Source: Akkermansiaceae bacterium
Lineage (GTDB): Bacteria; Verrucomicrobiota; Verrucomicrobiia; Verrucomicrobiales; Akkermansiaceae
Assembly (NCBI GenBank): GCA_029866215.1
Contig: JARWZU010000003.1
Location: 40,724-104,723 of the forward strand
Length of the DNA stretch: 64,000 nt
Reading direction: 5' to 3'
The notes beneath the pieces are model-generated. The model ran no database searches. It was given only the letters and a program-made list of their open reading frames with translations, and was not told where the DNA came from. Positions 1 to 9,144 of this stretch are shown here, one piece after another. Position numbers and translations under genes: made by a program. Numbering within the stretch: the stretch's first letter is position 1; each line of letters starts with the position of its first letter.

Positions 1-2
1 AT

Positions 3-425
3 CGAGGACGCCGCCATCCGGCGGATCAATGGGACACCGCCCCATCCATAGTCCCTGCACCCGCCGCCGCCGCCGACAGCCAATTCCCAGGCGCTGTCAG
101 TCAATTCCCAGCCGCTGTCAGTCAATTCCCAGGCGCTGTCAGCTCATTCCCAGGCGCTGTCAGTCAGTTCCCAAGTCCTGTCAGCCAATTCCCAGCCGCT
201 GTCAGCTCATTCCCAGGCGCTGTCAGTCAATTCCCAAGTCCTGTCAGCCAATTCCCAGGCGCTGTCAGCCAATTCCCAAGAGCTGTCAGCTCATTCGCAA
301 GTCCTGTTAGCCACTTTCCCGTTCCTGTCCATCGATTCCTCATCTCTGTCAGTGATCTAGCATTTCATAGCAGGCTCATTTTCATTCACTTAAGCCCTAT
401 TTCAGGCAATGTGACGCCGCTGTAA
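3..425 (+). other. Partial open frame entering from the window edge, C-terminal heptads (SQFPGAV)n; coding status unknown
   Basis: Frame 3 has no stop from base 3 to TAA at 423-425; translates the 21-bp repeat as VSQFPGAVSSFPGAV. May only reflect repeat periodicity. Confidence 0.3.
75..347. repeat. 21-bp tandem repeat tract, ~13 units (consensus GTCAGYCAATTCCCAGGCGCT)
   Basis: Read directly: successive 21-nt units gtcagtcaattcccaggcgct / gtcagctcattcccaggcgct / gtcagccaattcccaagtcct, degenerating in the last two units. Confidence 0.95.
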
Positions 426-666
426 CAAAGTTTTCCTTCGCTACCCAAGAGCAAATCGAAGCCTTCGCCGAGATGGAGCGCCTCCTCTCCGGTGCCCGCC
501 GCCTGCCTCCTCCATGCCGATGCCCCCGACGACACCAACGGCAAAGCAGCCCTCTTCGAGCACTTGCCGGCCACTGCCGATTGTAACGAATTCCCCGCTC
601 AAGCCGGAAATCCCCCTCAGCTGCAGGGTGGTCTTCAGCATGTCCGGGAAATTGAATCAGCTCGTG

Positions 667-3621
667 CTACACTGCGACACCGTGGATGAAGGTGGCAACG
701 TAATCCACGACCTTTTCCAGAACGCGCTTCCGTGTGGGGCCGCGTTCTAGGATGCCCAGGGGCTTCTGGATCATTTCGATGATGTCGGGATCTGGGAGGG
801 GTTCTTGGCCGGTGTAGACGTAGCGGTCGATGACCTGTTTGAGCTTGTCAGCGTCTAGCTGTTCTTCCTTCACCAGTTGGTCGAAGGCGGCGGCGCGTTC
901 GATTTCCCAGAAATCCTCGAAGCTGTCGGGGATCTCGGCGGAGGTGTCTAGCTTCGGCAGGTTGCTGTCGATGAACTTCTCGATCAGCTCGCGCTTGCTG
1001 CGGAGTTCGAGGTCACCGGCGACGCTGTCGAGGATGAGCTTGCGAATGTTGGCCTGCTCGGCCTCGTCCGCGTCGTAGAGCCTTGCTAGCAGAGTGAGGA
1101 TGTATTGGACGTTGATCACGTCGCGGTGGATCAGCTCCAGCTCGAAGTCCACGTCGGCGAGGATGGAGGCTTTCTCCTTGGTGTTGTCGGTCTTGACCTT
1201 GTCGTAGAGATCCAGATAGGCGCTGCGGTAGTCGGCGAAGCGTTGGGCGGGCAGGGTCAAATCCCCGTCGTCGAACTCGGAGAAGGATTCGAGGATGTTC
1301 CGCAGGCGCATCAGCTCGCGGAAGATTTTCACGAACTTCAGCTCCTCCTCCTCGTCCTTCAGATCCTTCACGCTCTTCACCGTGGGGGTGAGCGCCAGCA
1401 GCTGCATCACGGCTTCGTTGAAGGCTTTGACGTATTCGTCATACGGCGGCACGAAGATCGTTTCCTTGGCATGGACATTGGAGAACAGCGCGATGGCCTC
1501 GTCGGTGCGCGCCTTGAGGTTGCGGAAGACCACGATGTTCCCTTGGCTCTTCACCTCGTTGATGATGCGGTTGGTGCGGCTGTAGGCTTGGACCAGCCCG
1601 TGGTAGCGGAGGTTCTTGTCCGCGTAGAGCGTGTTCAGCGTCTTGCTATCAAAGCCGGTGAGGAACATGTTCACCACCAGCAGGATGTCCACCTTCCGCT
1701 CCTTCACCTTCTTGGCAATGTCCTGATAGTAGTTGTAAAAACTCTGCGTGTCTTTCGTGGAGAAGTTGGTGGCAAACATCCCGTTGTAGTCGGAAATGAA
1801 GCCGTCGAGCTTCTCCCGCGTGTGCGGATTGCCGCCCTCGCCGCCGATGATCTCGCCGCCTTCGTCGAGGATGCCGTCGGCGTCCTTGTCCTCCTCGTTG
1901 CTGGTGTAGCTGAAAATGGTCGCCACTTTGAGCTTATGCTTCCCCTCCGCCTTCCGCTTGGCGAATAGCTCGTAATATTTGATCAACACGTCCACCGAAC
2001 TGACGCACATCATGGCGGTGAACTCCTTGTTGCGCGTCTTCACGGCGTGGTGGTCGATGATGTAATCGGTGATCTTCTCCAGCCGTGCCGGGGACTCCAT
2101 TAGCTCCTTGGTGTCGATCCCCTCCACCTCGATGTCCACCTCCGTGGCGGTGCCGGGCTTGCGCTTGTAGCGTCCCACGTATTCCACGGCGAATTTCAGC
2201 ACGTTCTCGTCCTTGATCGCATCCGTGATCACATAGCTGTGCAGCTTCTTGTGGAAGAGATCCTTGGTCGTGCGATTGACGCCGTTCCCTGAATTTTCAA
2301 CCACCCGATAGGGCGCGGGGTCTTCCGCCGCCATGCTGACGCCATAGGTTTCCGTCTTGTGCGACCGTGCCGCTTTCATCGGCGCCGCGTTCTCGGCGAA
2401 GATTGGTGTTCCCGTGAAGCCGAACATCTGGTGATTGCGGAAAAACTCCGTGATGCGCCGGTGCGTGTCGCCAAACTGACTGCGGTGGCACTCGTCGAAG
2501 ATGAAAATGATGCGCTCGTCCCGTAGCTTTTCCATCTGTGCCAGATACTGCGGCTTGCTGATGGCGGTGTTCAGCTTTTGCAGGGTGGTGACGATGAGCT
2601 TGGTGTCGTCAGTGAACTGCTGCACCAGCTTGCTGGTGTTGTTCGTGCTGTCCACGCTGCCTTTGCTGAAGCCGTTGAACTCTTTGATCGTCTGGTAATC
2701 CAGATCCTTCCGGTCCACGCAGAAGACGACTTTATAGACACTCGCTAGGCCGGTGATGATCTGCGCCGCTTTGAAGGACGTGAGCGTCTTGCCGCTGCCC
2801 GTGGTGTGCCAGACGTAGCCGTTCGGGTCGGTCTCCGGCGGATTGATCACCCGTTCCACGATTTTAACGGCGGCGTAGAACTGATACGGGCGCAGCACCA
2901 TCAGGATCTTGTCCGTCTCGTTGAGCACCGTGTATTTGCCAATCATCCCTCCCAGATGCTCCCGGTTCAGGAAAGCGGCGGTGAAGGCGGGTAGCTCGCG
3001 GATCGTCTTGTTGTCCTCGCTGGCCCAGTAAAAGGTCTGCTTGAAGGATTGTTTCCGGGCGTTGGCGTAATACTTCGTGTTCACCCCGTTGGAGATCACG
3101 AAGAGCTGGACGAAGTGAAACAGCCCCTGCGCGCTCCAGTAACTGTGCTTCTGATAGCGCTGGATCTGATTGAAGGCCTCCTTCATCTCCAGCCCGCGCC
3201 GCTTCAGCTCCATCTGCACCAGCGGCAGGCCGTTGACGAGGATGGTCACATCGTAGCGGTTCTTGTAGCTACCCTCGATGGCCACCTGCTGCGTCACTTG
3301 GTAAAGATTCCGCAGCGGATTCGCCGAATCGAAGAACTCCAGGTAAACCGTCTGCCCATCCTCCCGATCCAGCTTCATCCGGTCGCGCAAGGTCTTCGCC
3401 TTCTCGAAGACACCCGCCTTGCGGTTCAGGTGGTTCAGCACCTTGGAGAACTCGCCCGCCGTCAGCGCCAAGCCGTTGAAAGCCTCCAGTTGCGCTTTCA
3501 GGTTCGCCAGCATCGAAGCCTCATCCGTCACCGCCACCTTCGTGTAGCCCTGGCCGGTGAGCTGGGCCACGAGCTGGTCTTCCAGCACTTGTTCCGGCTG
3601 GGTCATGAGGTGGACTTGCAT
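667..3621 (-). CDS. hsdR: Type I restriction enzyme R subunit (HsdR), DEAD-like helicase/nuclease
   Basis: 984 aa; Walker A VWHTTGSGKTLTSF, FIFDECHRSQFGD, GFTGTPIF; adjacent to hsdS/hsdM. Confidence 0.95.
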   Translation of the reverse strand: MQVHLMTQPEQVLEDQLVAQLTGQGYTKVAVTDEASMLANLKAQLEAFNGLALTAGEFSKVLNHLNRKAGVFEKAKTLRDRMKLDREDGQTVYLEFFDSANPLRNLYQVTQQVAIEGSYKNRYDVTILVNGLPLVQMELKRRGLEMKEAFNQIQRYQKHSYWSAQGLFHFVQLFVISNGVNTKYYANARKQSFKQTFYWASEDNKTIRELPAFTAAFLNREHLGGMIGKYTVLNETDKILMVLRPYQFYAAVKIVERVINPPETDPNGYVWHTTGSGKTLTSFKAAQIITGLASVYKVVFCVDRKDLDYQTIKEFNGFSKGSVDSTNNTSKLVQQFTDDTKLIVTTLQKLNTAISKPQYLAQMEKLRDERIIFIFDECHRSQFGDTHRRITEFFRNHQMFGFTGTPIFAENAAPMKAARSHKTETYGVSMAAEDPAPYRVVENSGNGVNRTTKDLFHKKLHSYVITDAIKDENVLKFAVEYVGRYKRKPGTATEVDIEVEGIDTKELMESPARLEKITDYIIDHHAVKTRNKEFTAMMCVSSVDVLIKYYELFAKRKAEGKHKLKVATIFSYTSNEEDKDADGILDEGGEIIGGEGGNPHTREKLDGFISDYNGMFATNFSTKDTQSFYNYYQDIAKKVKERKVDILLVVNMFLTGFDSKTLNTLYADKNLRYHGLVQAYSRTNRIINEVKSQGNIVVFRNLKARTDEAIALFSNVHAKETIFVPPYDEYVKAFNEAVMQLLALTPTVKSVKDLKDEEEELKFVKIFRELMRLRNILESFSEFDDGDLTLPAQRFADYRSAYLDLYDKVKTDNTKEKASILADVDFELELIHRDVINVQYILTLLARLYDADEAEQANIRKLILDSVAGDLELRSKRELIEKFIDSNLPKLDTSAEIPDSFEDFWEIERAAAFDQLVKEEQLDADKLKQVIDRYVYTGQEPLPDPDIIEMIQKPLGILERGPTRKRVLEKVVDYVATFIHGVAV

Positions 3622-3791
3622 ATGAGGGGGCTTATTGGGCGTCGAGTTTGCTTATTTTGGCGAAAGTTTGCTTAGCTAGGGGAGATTCAGGTGGTTTTTT
3701 CAAAAACGATTGAAATTCAGTGATTTATGATCTTCCCTTAAAATGCTCTCATGGATTCTTAAAGCGATGGAGTACCAGTCATTTCCATCGG

Positions 3792-5765
3792 TCATGCTTT
3801 GGTGTAGGCTTGTTTTTCGTGGTTGGGCGTGTCCGGAAATGCCCTGCGCAACCGCTGTTCCTTGCACAGCTTGGAAAGATAATCTTGCCTGAGTGTTCGC
3901 TCCCCACGATTCAGAATCTGGGCCAGAGATCGAATGGTGATGTAGTGGCCTTCACAGAGATTCACGATGATTTCCTCAAGCGCCTTTTTTTCCATCCATT
4001 TTTTCTCCCGCGGCTGGGCCGCGATGACCTCAAGACCCGCCCGGAATTCGGGGACCAGCAACTCGATCGAGTCCACAAACGGAAGGTGGAACTGGCTGGC
4101 GATCAAACGCCCGGACTGATCCCGGTTTGGGACCTCCCGGGTTGGAGAAATTGTAGAGCTGCCCAGGCTAATTGTGGAGCTCGCGGAGGAAATTGTAGAG
4201 CTGTCAGCGGAAATTGTAGAGCTGCCTGAGCCGAAAACGTCGTCAGGACTGGTGGCGTCCACCTGGGTGAAACGGTAAACCGCCCCGCGTCCGCTGCCAG
4301 TGAGACTCAGGAAAACCTTGTCCACCAGCAACCGGAGCACCTTGCTCACGTCCGAAGGGTGCAAATTGCTCAACTCGCACAGCCGAGCGTGGGTCAACCG
4401 TCCCTCCGACAGAGTGATGGCGAGGGCGAGCTGGGCATTTTTTCCCAGCTCCACGAACGCCGCACCGTAGGAAATCCGTAGGACGTCCAAAATCCCCGGA
4501 TCGAACAGGTCCAGCATGTGCAACTCCAATATCGTCCGGTTGTTCGGCTCCATTTCCTCGCGGATGAGCGGCTTGCGCCAATGCCGGGAGGCCCAGCCGG
4601 CGAGGATCTTTTGCAATCCGGTTCCGGCCTGCTCGCCAATGTTCACGTAGCGGAACATCTCGTGGAGTGTCCGGTTCCGGCAGTCCGATTCATAGCCTTC
4701 CACCGCCGTCTCGATTGGGATGCGCATCAGGCCTGGATTGAGGAAACCGAACATGTCCGGTCGCTTCACGACGTAGATCTTCGCCCGGTCCCGGTAATCC
4801 GCGTGAACCAGCACGTTTGCGAGCGCCTCGCGGAGCGCCACATGCACGGGAGAATCCTCCTGCCGCAGGCCGTCTACCACTTGAAAGGGCACCTTGAGGT
4901 CCGCCGTGAGCTTGGGGTAAACTTTGAGGTAGAAACTGTAGAGGTTGCCGGCCCAGGTGCCGTCGAAGGTCACGCGATCGATCCAGCGCTTGTCCGACTT
5001 CGACTCCGGGCGCTCCATGTAATCCAGGAGGAAATTCGGAAACACTTCCCGGATCGACCGGTGGGCACCGAACATCAGCAAGCCAGCCTTGGTGAGCCCT
5101 TCGCGCCCGGTTTCCCGGTCTCGCTTCCAGCCGCCGATCGCTCTGAGGAATTCCACGTCGTCCAAGCCGCTCCAGACGTGGCCGGGATTTAGATTTGTGT
5201 GCGTCTGGCGGTAAATCTTGAGCGTGCCGGAATCCAGATCCGCCATGGTGTAGTCCGGCAGCAACTCGTCATCCAAACTGTCGTGCTGCTGCTCCGCCAG
5301 CATCAGCTTCACGTCGTCATCGCTCATTCGCTGGTCGCCCTCGTGAAGGCGACGGTAGCAGTGGCCGCCGAGCGGATTGCCATCTAGATAGACCGGGCGC
5401 TGCCGCCGCGAGGCGCGCGGGATCTCCACCGCAATGAGCGTGTGGCCGTCGATCTCCAGCGTCCGCGCGGATTCGTTGGTCAGCAGGTTGAAGCTCACCT
5501 TGCCGGGGTTGTTCGCCGTGTCGAACAAGTCCTTGAGGATCTTGTCCGGATTCTTAATCGAGTGGAAAACGAAGGTTCCGCCTTTCTCCTTCACGCCGAG
5601 CAGCACGACGCCGCCGTTGGTGTTCGCCATGGCGGCGTAACTCTTCCAGAAATCGCGGGGCAACTCGCCCTTGCCGTCCTGCCCCGCCGCCAGCTTGCAC
5701 TCGAGTTCGCAGGACTCGCGCAAGGTTTCGAGGTCAGAGGTGGATTGGAGGGTGATGGGGAGCAT
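3792..5765 (-). CDS. AlbA_2 (Schlafen-like) / GHKL-ATPase (HATPase_c_4) protein with heptad-repeat linker and C-terminal HTH-like region
   Basis: 657 aa; ELECKLAAG...YAAMANTNGGVVLLGVKE (AlbA_2), ALREALANVLVHADYRDR...GTGLQKIL (RecG-like HATPase_c_4), SSTISADSSTISSASSTISLGSSTIS repeat. Confidence 0.8.
   Translation of the reverse strand: MLPITLQSTSDLETLRESCELECKLAAGQDGKGELPRDFWKSYAAMANTNGGVVLLGVKEKGGTFVFHSIKNPDKILKDLFDTANNPGKVSFNLLTNESARTLEIDGHTLIAVEIPRASRRQRPVYLDGNPLGGHCYRRLHEGDQRMSDDDVKLMLAEQQHDSLDDELLPDYTMADLDSGTLKIYRQTHTNLNPGHVWSGLDDVEFLRAIGGWKRDRETGREGLTKAGLLMFGAHRSIREVFPNFLLDYMERPESKSDKRWIDRVTFDGTWAGNLYSFYLKVYPKLTADLKVPFQVVDGLRQEDSPVHVALREALANVLVHADYRDRAKIYVVKRPDMFGFLNPGLMRIPIETAVEGYESDCRNRTLHEMFRYVNIGEQAGTGLQKILAGWASRHWRKPLIREEMEPNNRTILELHMLDLFDPGILDVLRISYGAAFVELGKNAQLALAITLSEGRLTHARLCELSNLHPSDVSKVLRLLVDKVFLSLTGSGRGAVYRFTQVDATSPDDVFGSGSSTISADSSTISSASSTISLGSSTISPTREVPNRDQSGRLIASQFHLPFVDSIELLVPEFRAGLEVIAAQPREKKWMEKKALEEIIVNLCEGHYITIRSLAQILNRGERTLRQDYLSKLCKEQRLRRAFPDTPNHEKQAYTKA
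4149..4232. repeat. 21-bp tandem repeat, 4 units, coding heptads (SSTISxx) in the AlbA_2 protein
   Basis: aattgtagagctgcccaggct / aattgtggagctcgcggagga / aattgtagagctgtcagcgga / aattgtagagctgcctgagcc. Confidence 0.95.
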
Positions 5766-5783
5766 CGTCGCTAACGGATAGAA

Positions 5784-7019
5784 TCATACAAACATCTGCT
5801 GCAACAGCCCTTTCTTGAAGGTTTGGGTGTGGCTGATCTGCGAGGAAACGCTTTCGATCTTGCGGTCGAGCGCGGTGAGAAAGTTGGCGATCTTGGTTTG
5901 TTCGGGGATCGACGGGAACCCAAACTTGAACTTCTTTAGGTCGCTTCCATTGATGGAGTTGATCGTGGCTCCGAGATTGATGTGAACATATCGTTTATAC
6001 GTATCAGTCTGCAAAAGCTGGAACACGAATCGGTTCTGTCCTCCTCTTAGAACTGTCATGAATGCACCGTGAGTTGAAGAAGGTCCGCCTTCAGGAATGA
6101 TTGCGTTCTTCCCAATCAAATTTTTTGAGCCGTTTCGCACACAGATTAAAATGTCATCAGGTCGGGACATGTTCCACTCGTTCACTTCAACTTTCACAAA
6201 CACGTTATCATCGAAGACGATTTGACCATTTTGCACATTCGAGGAACGAAGGACCAATAAGCCATCTGGTGCCACATTTTCAGGAGTGTAAGTCAACCCG
6301 CTGACGAGTTCGCACACCTCCCCCAGCGTCTTCTCCTCCCACTCGGGGAAGTCGTTGCCGTGGTCGTCTTTGAAGCGGAGGGCTTGGGTGAAGAGCTGTT
6401 GCATCACGCCCTTCTTGTAGTCCTCCAGCAGGGCTTTCTTTTGGCTCAGTTGCCCAATCCGCCCATCCACATCCGTCAAGAATTCCGCGATCTTCCGCTG
6501 CTCGGGGAGCGTGGGATAGCTGAGCGGTATCTGCACAAAGACTTTTGATTTGATGCCCTTGGCTGTTGACCCTGTTCCTTTAGCGTCAATGGCTTTTTGA
6601 GCCGTTTCCGATCTCAACAAGTGAAAGAGGAACACTGAATGGCATCGCGATGAATCAGCTTGAAGCGTGATAATGCGCTGGCCTAGCGCGTAACGCCCGG
6701 AGGATGGATACAACGCTACATTTCCAAGCGGAGCTTCGGTCGTGAACAAGACGTCGTCCGCCTGTGGTATCCCTCTTCTCATCCACATGTCGTATTGATC
6801 TTCCTCAATGTATTCATCGGCGGTAAAATCCAGATAGCCTTCCCTCACGTTCCTGGCGGTGATCAACGGAACCCCACTGTCGGCTTTCGGCGGAGCTTTA
6901 CCTCTATAGTCGATAACTTTTTTCAGTTGCTCGGAAATCGTGCTGACTTCCCACTCTCCCTTAAATCCAGGAAACCGGAGCTCTGGCACATGCTGCTGTT
7001 CGGTCCTCGCAGTCATCAC
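5784..7019 (-). CDS. hsdS: Type I restriction enzyme specificity subunit (HsdS)
   Basis: 411 aa; two target-recognition halves with repeated LPEQRKIAEFLTDVDGRI / IPEQTKIANFLTALDRKI motifs; 4-bp overlap with hsdM. Confidence 0.95.
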   Translation of the reverse strand: MMTARTEQQHVPELRFPGFKGEWEVSTISEQLKKVIDYRGKAPPKADSGVPLITARNVREGYLDFTADEYIEEDQYDMWMRRGIPQADDVLFTTEAPLGNVALYPSSGRYALGQRIITLQADSSRCHSVFLFHLLRSETAQKAIDAKGTGSTAKGIKSKVFVQIPLSYPTLPEQRKIAEFLTDVDGRIGQLSQKKALLEDYKKGVMQQLFTQALRFKDDHGNDFPEWEEKTLGEVCELVSGLTYTPENVAPDGLLVLRSSNVQNGQIVFDDNVFVKVEVNEWNMSRPDDILICVRNGSKNLIGKNAIIPEGGPSSTHGAFMTVLRGGQNRFVFQLLQTDTYKRYVHINLGATINSINGSDLKKFKFGFPSIPEQTKIANFLTALDRKIESVSSQISHTQTFKKGLLQQMFV

Positions 7020-8584
7020 AGTGGCGTTTTGATTCCCAGTTCCGCACAGAAACTAGCGATGAACTGATTCGTTCTCGACATTTCGCTCTCTAAAGCCGTG
7101 AGCTTTGATGCAATCTCATCCAGATTGATTGAATCCTCTTTGTCGAAGGTATCGACGAAACGCGGGATGTTCAGGTTGTAGTCGTTTTCCTCCACCTCGC
7201 TCTGCTCGGCGACGTGGCTGAACTTGGCGATGCTCTCCCGTTTCTGATAGGTGCTGACGATGCGCTCGATGTGCTCGGGACGGAGCTTATTTTGGTTGCC
7301 CACCTTTTCAAACCCTTGGCTGGCGTCGATGAAGAGGATGTCATCGGGGTTCTCGCGCTGCTTTTTGAAGACGAGAACGCAGGTGGGAATGCCAGCACCG
7401 TAGAAGATATTGGCCGGAAGGCCGATGACGGCATCGAGGTAGTTGCAATCCTCGATGAGGTAGCGGCGGATGTGCCCCTCCGCACCGCCACGGAACAAGA
7501 CGCCGTGCGGCAGGACGCAGGCCATGGTGGCGCCGCTGTCCAGGTGGTGGACCATGTGCTGGACGAAGGCGAAGTCGGCCTTGGTCTTGGGGGCCAGCTT
7601 GCCATAGGCGCTGAAGCGGTCGTCGCTCTCATGGATGGCGCTGGCGGACCAGTCGGCGGAGAAGGGCGGATTGGCGACGATGGCCTCGAAGCGCAGGTCG
7701 GCGTGCTCAGGCGCGGGATGCTCCAGGGTGTCCTCGTTCTTCAGGTCGAAGCGCTGATAATGCACGCCGTGCAGGATCATGTTCATGCGGGCGAGGTTGT
7801 AGGTGGTGGGGTTCATCTCCTGCCCGTAGAAGTGGCCCACATCCTCAACCTCCTTCGCCACGCGCAGCAGCAGGGAGCCAGAGCCGCAGGTGGGGTCATA
7901 GACGCTCTTGAGCTTCTTTTTCCCGGTGGTGACGATCTTCGCCAGAATGGTGCTGACCTCCTGCGGCGTGTAGAACTCGCCGGCCTTTTTCCCCGCACCG
8001 CTGGCGAACTGCCCGATGAGGTATTCATAGGCATCCCCCAGCACGTCGGCCTCAGTATCGGCGAGGCGGAAGTCGATCTTGTCGAGGTGGGCGAGAACCT
8101 TGGCGATGAGTTCGTTTTTCTGGTTCTCGGTTTTCCCGAGCTTGGACGAGCCGAGATCGAGATCCTCGAACAGCCCCTCGAAGTCATCCTCGCTGGCGTG
8201 GCCCATGGTGCTGGCCTCGATGTGCTTGAGGACGGCGGTGAGGTCTTCGAGGATGAAGTTGTCGGTCTTCTGGGCGCCTTTTCCCGCCACCTTGGAGAAG
8301 AGTTCGGTGGGTTTCAGGAAGTAGCCGAGGCGTTCGATGGCCTCCTCCTTGATGGCGGCGAGCAATTCAGAGCCCTTTTTCGTGGTTTCGTCGATGAAGT
8401 CGAACTTGATGCCGTCGTGCTTCAAGATCTCATCCGCGAAGAGGTGCATCCGCTCGGAGAGGTATTTGTAGAAGATGAAGCCGAGGATGTAGTCGCGGAA
8501 CTCATCCGCGCCCATTTTACCGCGGAGGGTATTGGCGATGTTCCAGAGCTGGGTTTGGAGGGTCTTCTTGTGGTCTTCGGACAT
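7016..8584 (-). CDS. hsdM: Type I restriction enzyme M subunit (N6-adenine methyltransferase)
   Basis: 522 aa; AGEFYTPQEVSTILAKIV, DPTCGSGSLLL, IVANPPFSADW motifs. Confidence 0.97.
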   Translation of the reverse strand: MSEDHKKTLQTQLWNIANTLRGKMGADEFRDYILGFIFYKYLSERMHLFADEILKHDGIKFDFIDETTKKGSELLAAIKEEAIERLGYFLKPTELFSKVAGKGAQKTDNFILEDLTAVLKHIEASTMGHASEDDFEGLFEDLDLGSSKLGKTENQKNELIAKVLAHLDKIDFRLADTEADVLGDAYEYLIGQFASGAGKKAGEFYTPQEVSTILAKIVTTGKKKLKSVYDPTCGSGSLLLRVAKEVEDVGHFYGQEMNPTTYNLARMNMILHGVHYQRFDLKNEDTLEHPAPEHADLRFEAIVANPPFSADWSASAIHESDDRFSAYGKLAPKTKADFAFVQHMVHHLDSGATMACVLPHGVLFRGGAEGHIRRYLIEDCNYLDAVIGLPANIFYGAGIPTCVLVFKKQRENPDDILFIDASQGFEKVGNQNKLRPEHIERIVSTYQKRESIAKFSHVAEQSEVEENDYNLNIPRFVDTFDKEDSINLDEIASKLTALESEMSRTNQFIASFCAELGIKTPL

Positions 8585-8923
8585 AAAAATTGGATATCGG
8601 ATGCTCCCACTTTAGCAGCAGGCGTGGGACAAATAGGGGGATACGCTCAAAAAATCTGAAAGAAGTTTCACTTTTGGAGAATTTCAAACCCTGTGTGCCG
8701 TGATCGTTCACCTTTGAGCATCTGCCTCAAGGAAAATTCTAACATTCATGAGCGGATCCGGGGTTGGATTTGGCTGGGGATTTCTCGCTTCCACGAGGTG
8801 GTCTCAGGGATAGCTCGGGTGGCAGATGGGGCCGGTGCGACGCAGGCGGCGTGCGCGGAGGCCTCAATGGCTGATACGGAGGCGAAATTGCCCACCTGCA
8901 GGAAGGAATTTGAAATTCAGCAC

Positions 8924-9035
8924 TCTCTCACCCAATGGGTGAACCCGTTAGGCATTGGTTTTCGTTTTCAAACGCCGACACGATCAGCACTTGTGCTCCT
9001 CGGCATCAATTTCAACGGCGGATGAGAGGTAAAAA
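8924..9035 (+). repeat. Dispersed inverted repeat, copy A (partner 44125-44236)
   Basis: Ungapped alignment by eye of ~110 nt with the reverse complement of 44125-44236, ~76% identity (core TTTTCGTYTTCAAACGCCGACAMGATCARCAC). Confidence 0.8.
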
Positions 9036-9144
9036 TAACGTCACTCATTGTGCGCTGGTCTGATCTGATGCGAGCAAACGCGCGCTGCCTCATTTTCTAC
9101 TAAGATCTTACGGGGACATCCGTTTCTACTTCATCACGGTCACA

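Noticed and set aside
75-347. CRISPR array at the window start
   Set aside because: Contiguous 21-bp units with no unique spacers and no cas genes.
1105-1968. 287-aa plus-strand ORF opposite hsdR
   Set aside because: Antisense shadow ORF of a well-supported gene.
7214-8659. 481-aa plus-strand ORF opposite hsdM
   Set aside because: Shadow ORF on the antisense of a clear methyltransferase in GC-rich codon usage; no recognisable motif.
8693-9144. Possible cobalamin riboswitch upstream of the TonB receptor (fragment CCGGTGCGACGC)
   Set aside because: No convincing B12 box or conserved core order; only short chance resemblance.
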